Of a stretch of 64,000 bases of DNA, positions 61,596 to 64,000 are shown one piece after another; position 1 is the stretch's first letter; every line of letters starts with the position of its first letter. The position numbers and the translations under genes were made by a program. Below the pieces are notes generated by a model. It did not search any database and was not told the DNA's origin. It worked only from the letters and a program-made list of their open reading frames with translations. Source of the stretch: Luidia sarsii (lineage: Eukaryota; Echinodermata; Asteroidea; Paxillosida; Luidiidae); the NCBI GenBank assembly GCA_949987565.1, contig OX465110.1, positions 17,524,394-17,588,393 of the forward strand, written 5' to 3'.

Positions 61596-62847
61596 ATATA
61601 TAAATATATAAAATAAATAAACCTATGGCACTGTGCTAAGATGACACATCACAGCCACAGACCTAAGGTGACAAACAATGGCTTCTGTTGGGAACCACCC
61701 CCCCCCCCCCACCTTGCATTTGGTCCACAAATCAGCCGAAACTATGACGACCGACTTGGGGGTCGAAACAAAATAGCCTCGGAGACTACAAGAAGGTGAA
61801 AGTAGGTCAGGGACACGGGGACCCCATGAGGTGTCATAAAATGAAAGGACAAGTTTTACCAACCTAATCTTCTAGGATGTCGGGAACACTTCTGAGATTT
61901 GAAGGTTTGCATGGTGAGAATATCAGGATAAATGTAAATTCTCTTTTGTGAGTAAGTGTGGTTCTGAAAAGAACACTTCTGCTAAAAAAAGAGGAACCAC
62001 AGAGCAAACGAAATATGAATACACGTGTATTTCCAAGCCAAGAATCGGAATCTGTTGTCAAGAGCTTGTAAAAAGTGATACATCTTTTACACACACAAAA
62101 AAGAGGAATGATTCCTCCAAAATGGGAATGGTTGGCAGCTATGCTATGAGTTGGATCAATGCATACACACCACTGAATAACACTTTAAAACACAGCGCAC
62201 GTACACGATCGTGGGTCCTTTTTTTGTTAAACAATGATCTCCGTTGGTGACGACGACGGGATTCGTCACGCAATTTTTACGACAGAACGGCTGACATTAC
62301 TGACACAGGTGCACTGCCGGGTCAATGCCAAAGGTCGGGATGCTGACTAATTGGGAAGGGAAGGGGAGTGAGAGGGTGAAAGGGGGGGGGAAGTGTTACT
62401 TCGCAATGAAAACGCTGCAATGGTGAAACCACTATGCTGGCTTCGTGTACAGCTTTCTGCTCCCAATATAGCCCTGACACATTGTAAAAACAAAACGGTG
62501 TGGCATTTTCCTAGGTTCAGAGGGCAGTCGGGGCTAAAACAGAGTGGCGATTCCCTTAACAGCTGTTCATATCTTATCAGGGAGTGCATGTACATACCTC
62601 CCTATCTCCTTCTTTCCTTAGCCCTTAACCTTGAGTGTTTTCATGGCCTTGTTTGGGGCTTTCTAAAAATAATTTAAAAAATTGCGGCCTTGACCTGATG
62701 GCAAAGATAAGTGTCTCCCCTGCATGCTTTGCGCAGGTTTCCACGCCGCCACATACTGCAGACTTGATTGGAAGCTTGGATTTTTTGGTACTTACAACAT
62801 CCAGCGCCTCCTTGTCTGCCAATTCTTGCAAAGCCACCACGCCAAGT
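53022..62847 (-). CDS. EEPD1: EEPD1 orthologue (endonuclease/exonuclease/phosphatase domain), 3' six exons
   Basis: EEPD1 in vertebrates is a DNase I-like protein with HhH repeats, linked to replication-fork repair and to cholesterol-efflux control. Exons in transcript order: 62847-62796, 56439-56332, 55750-55535, 54708-54654, 54217-54023, 53206-53022. Phases match at every junction. The 5' part, with the HhH repeats and the start of the EEP domain, lies beyond the right edge. Matches include ALQELADKEALDV, ELNDPTL, WPGPRGTWK, GFLWNAAEGI, DILIVGDFNTGPSSPDF, YTNISTKNPKGS, and GLTHPLIPDNWSWGGV followed by SDHCPVW. About 270 residues are covered, ending RLLPSS at the TAG at 53022-53024. Metal and catalytic motifs (QE, GDFN, SDH) are intact. 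Confidence 0.92.
53740..53960. repeat. ATCAATAATTCA / ATCA microsatellite in an EEPD1 intron
   Basis: ATCAATAATTCA and ATCAATAAATCA units repeat within a wider 53440-54000 ATCA-rich zone. Just before it, at 53250-53410, a segment of about 76 bp (ACAGACAGATGTCTCCG ... AGCTGTTCAACA) is tandemly duplicated. Confidence 0.9.
54815..55480. repeat. GGTGATGGGGTGATGGT minisatellite in an EEPD1 intron
   Basis: Units of 9, 15 and 18 bases built from GGTGAT and GGGGTGATG fill about 80% of the 826-bp intron (54709-55534). The His/Pro/Ser-rich minus frame across it is an artefact. Confidence 0.95.
56690..57590. repeat. 20-bp CTGTTGATTGCAACTAATTG minisatellite in the large EEPD1 intron
   Basis: About 45 copies of a 20-bp unit, almost invariant from 56950 onward, with only TTG/TAG and AATTG/AATTA choices alternating. 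The left 250 bases are older and more diverged. It sits in the intron 56440-62795. Confidence 0.95.
57750..57850 (+). mobile_element. tRNA-derived SINE-like fragment (family E)
   Basis: AAGGGCTGGATAACTCAGGT then GGTTGGAGCTCTGGTACAG and CTTGGTTAAAATCCTGGTCC; it ends AATGGTCTTTGCCATTTC as the other copies do. Confidence 0.6.
58270..58500. repeat. TACATGTACATG simple repeat cluster
   Basis: Self-complementary TACATGTA-type repeats interrupted by CGTATGTACTGTACC. Shorter tracts occur at 59860, 60195 and 60410 and elsewhere in the window. Confidence 0.85.
61300..61440. mobile_element. Family A element, diverged
   Basis: TCGATCCTCACAGGACCTTT, then GAAAGGTCCTGTTAAGGCCC and ACTAAATTTTGAGATTTGCA, then the TTTTAGTCAGTAAGCAGTTT tail ending TTGTGTATCAC. 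An AAAT microsatellite follows at 61530-61620. Two other diverged copies lie at 55840-56005 and 56010-56290 and a fragment at 59650-59830, all in EEPD1 introns. Confidence 0.65.
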
Positions 62848-64000
62848 CTGAGGGAGAAGATCAAATTGCATTAATCACAAATTCAAATTAATTCAAATTA
62901 AAGTCAGAATAAAGGTGAACAGTTCATTAAAATTGGTGCTTGCTGAAAATAATGTGCTCATACATTAAATCAATGATTTGAAAACCACACAAATTCTAGC
63001 AATTCCCCCTACCCTTAAAAAAATGATTGCAAACCAAAGCCTCATTGAAAATTCTGAGCGTATTAGTTACGGTTCGGGGATTTTTTTTAATGGAGACAAA
63101 AAAATAATTCAGGTAGTTTTCATAGACAAGGTAAACTATGCCCATTGCTTGAAACTTTGACCTGGGCTGTTTTTTCAACTGGCCGGCTGGCCATTGAACT
63201 AATATACATGTATTTCAACAGGCCAGCAATATTATTTGTTCAACTGGCCCCCTTTTTTGTCTTTCTTTCTTTGGATTTAAGACAGGTGGTAAAAGTTTCC
63301 ACTAACTGCAAACCTGATGAAGTTGAACAAAGGCTGAGAGAGGTGCTTCTTCGGTTATGTTGAACTTCTTTGCATTTTGTGCTTTGGCTCTAAAAACGTT
63401 GCTTTGAGTTTGAACAAACTCGCAGGCAAAACTATGATTTGGGAAGAAGATTGAGTTTTTCACATGAAGTCCACAGGAGCATCCGAATCCGTGGAAGCGC
63501 ATGCAAATATCGAGTTTGAGTATTTCCATTGGACATTTAATTACTCAAATGTAATGCACGTTCCAAGTTCATGTACATGTGTGTGAATTGAATGCTGACC
63601 GTCAAGATGCATGTGACTAAAAAACCTCTATAACAGAGATTTTCTTGAGACTGCCCAGTTGTCGTTTGTTTTTTCCCCAAATTGGCCTGCCAGAGTAAAT
63701 GCAAGGCTAATTTCAAGTTAGTTTTCCATGGCTGTTAGTTTTTCTTGACTGTCAAGTTAGTTTTCCTTGACTTTCAAGTTAGTTTTCCTTGACTTTCAAG
63801 TTAGTTTTCCTTGACTTTCAAGTTAGTTTTCCTTGACTTTCAAGTTAGTTTTCCTTGACTTTCAAGTTAGTTTTCCTTGACTTTCAAGTTAGTTTTCCTT
63901 GACTTTCAAGTTAGTTTTCCTTGACTTTCAAGTTAGTTTTCCTTGACTTTCAAGTTAGTTTTCCTTGACTTGGTTTGACCGTACAGATTTAGAGAGTAGA
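62848..64000. other. EEPD1 intron sequence to the window edge
   Basis: No further EEPD1 exon was found on the minus strand here. The last 280 bases (about 63690-63970) are a tandem array of about 12 copies of a 22-bp unit, TTAGTTTTCCTTGACTTTCA plus AG, nearly identical in sequence. Confidence 0.7.

Overview
This is intron-rich animal DNA: GT-AG exons, phase-matched splice junctions and many interspersed and tandem repeats. It most likely comes from a marine invertebrate deuterostome. An echinoderm, perhaps a sea star, is my best guess, because of the multi-SRCR gene, the frequent TACATGTA-type simple repeats and the high load of short foldback elements. No prokaryotic, viral or CRISPR feature was seen. 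I built the gene models by hand from open frames, splice sites and phase, and could not check them against transcripts.

Layout. (1) 1-4834, minus strand: the 5' part of a secreted or membrane SRCR-repeat protein, with a signal-peptide exon and four SRCR domains, the last cut by the window edge. (2) 8177-28668, plus strand: a complete 15-exon gene for a predicted 821-residue 5'-nucleotidase-family metallophosphoesterase. It has an acidic linker and C-terminal ankyrin repeats. Its intron 12 is about 5.2 kb and is almost wholly a 69-bp minisatellite in register with the 5' splice site. (3) 36788-38772, minus: SYS1, 156 aa, complete coding sequence. (4) About 40636-45022, minus: a Schlafen-like (SLFNL1-type) gene of five well-supported exons and a tentative last exon. 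(5) 53022-62847, minus: the 3' six exons of an EEPD1 orthologue, with its 5' end beyond the window.

Between and inside the genes are several families of short inverted-repeat elements, three copies with clear 13-15 bp target duplications. There are also tRNA-like SINE fragments and more than a dozen unrelated tandem arrays. Many introns consist largely of one array each. The region 28.7-36.0 kb is mostly repeats, with one possible decayed or unrecognised gene at 34.77-35.64 kb. The region 45-53 kb has no gene I can support.

The genes do not form an obvious pathway; they look like ordinary neighbours. The most unusual structure is the 69-bp array. Its founder unit spans the exon 12/intron 12 junction, so about 75 copies of the 5' splice site lie exactly 69 bp apart, each able to divert splicing into a premature stop.
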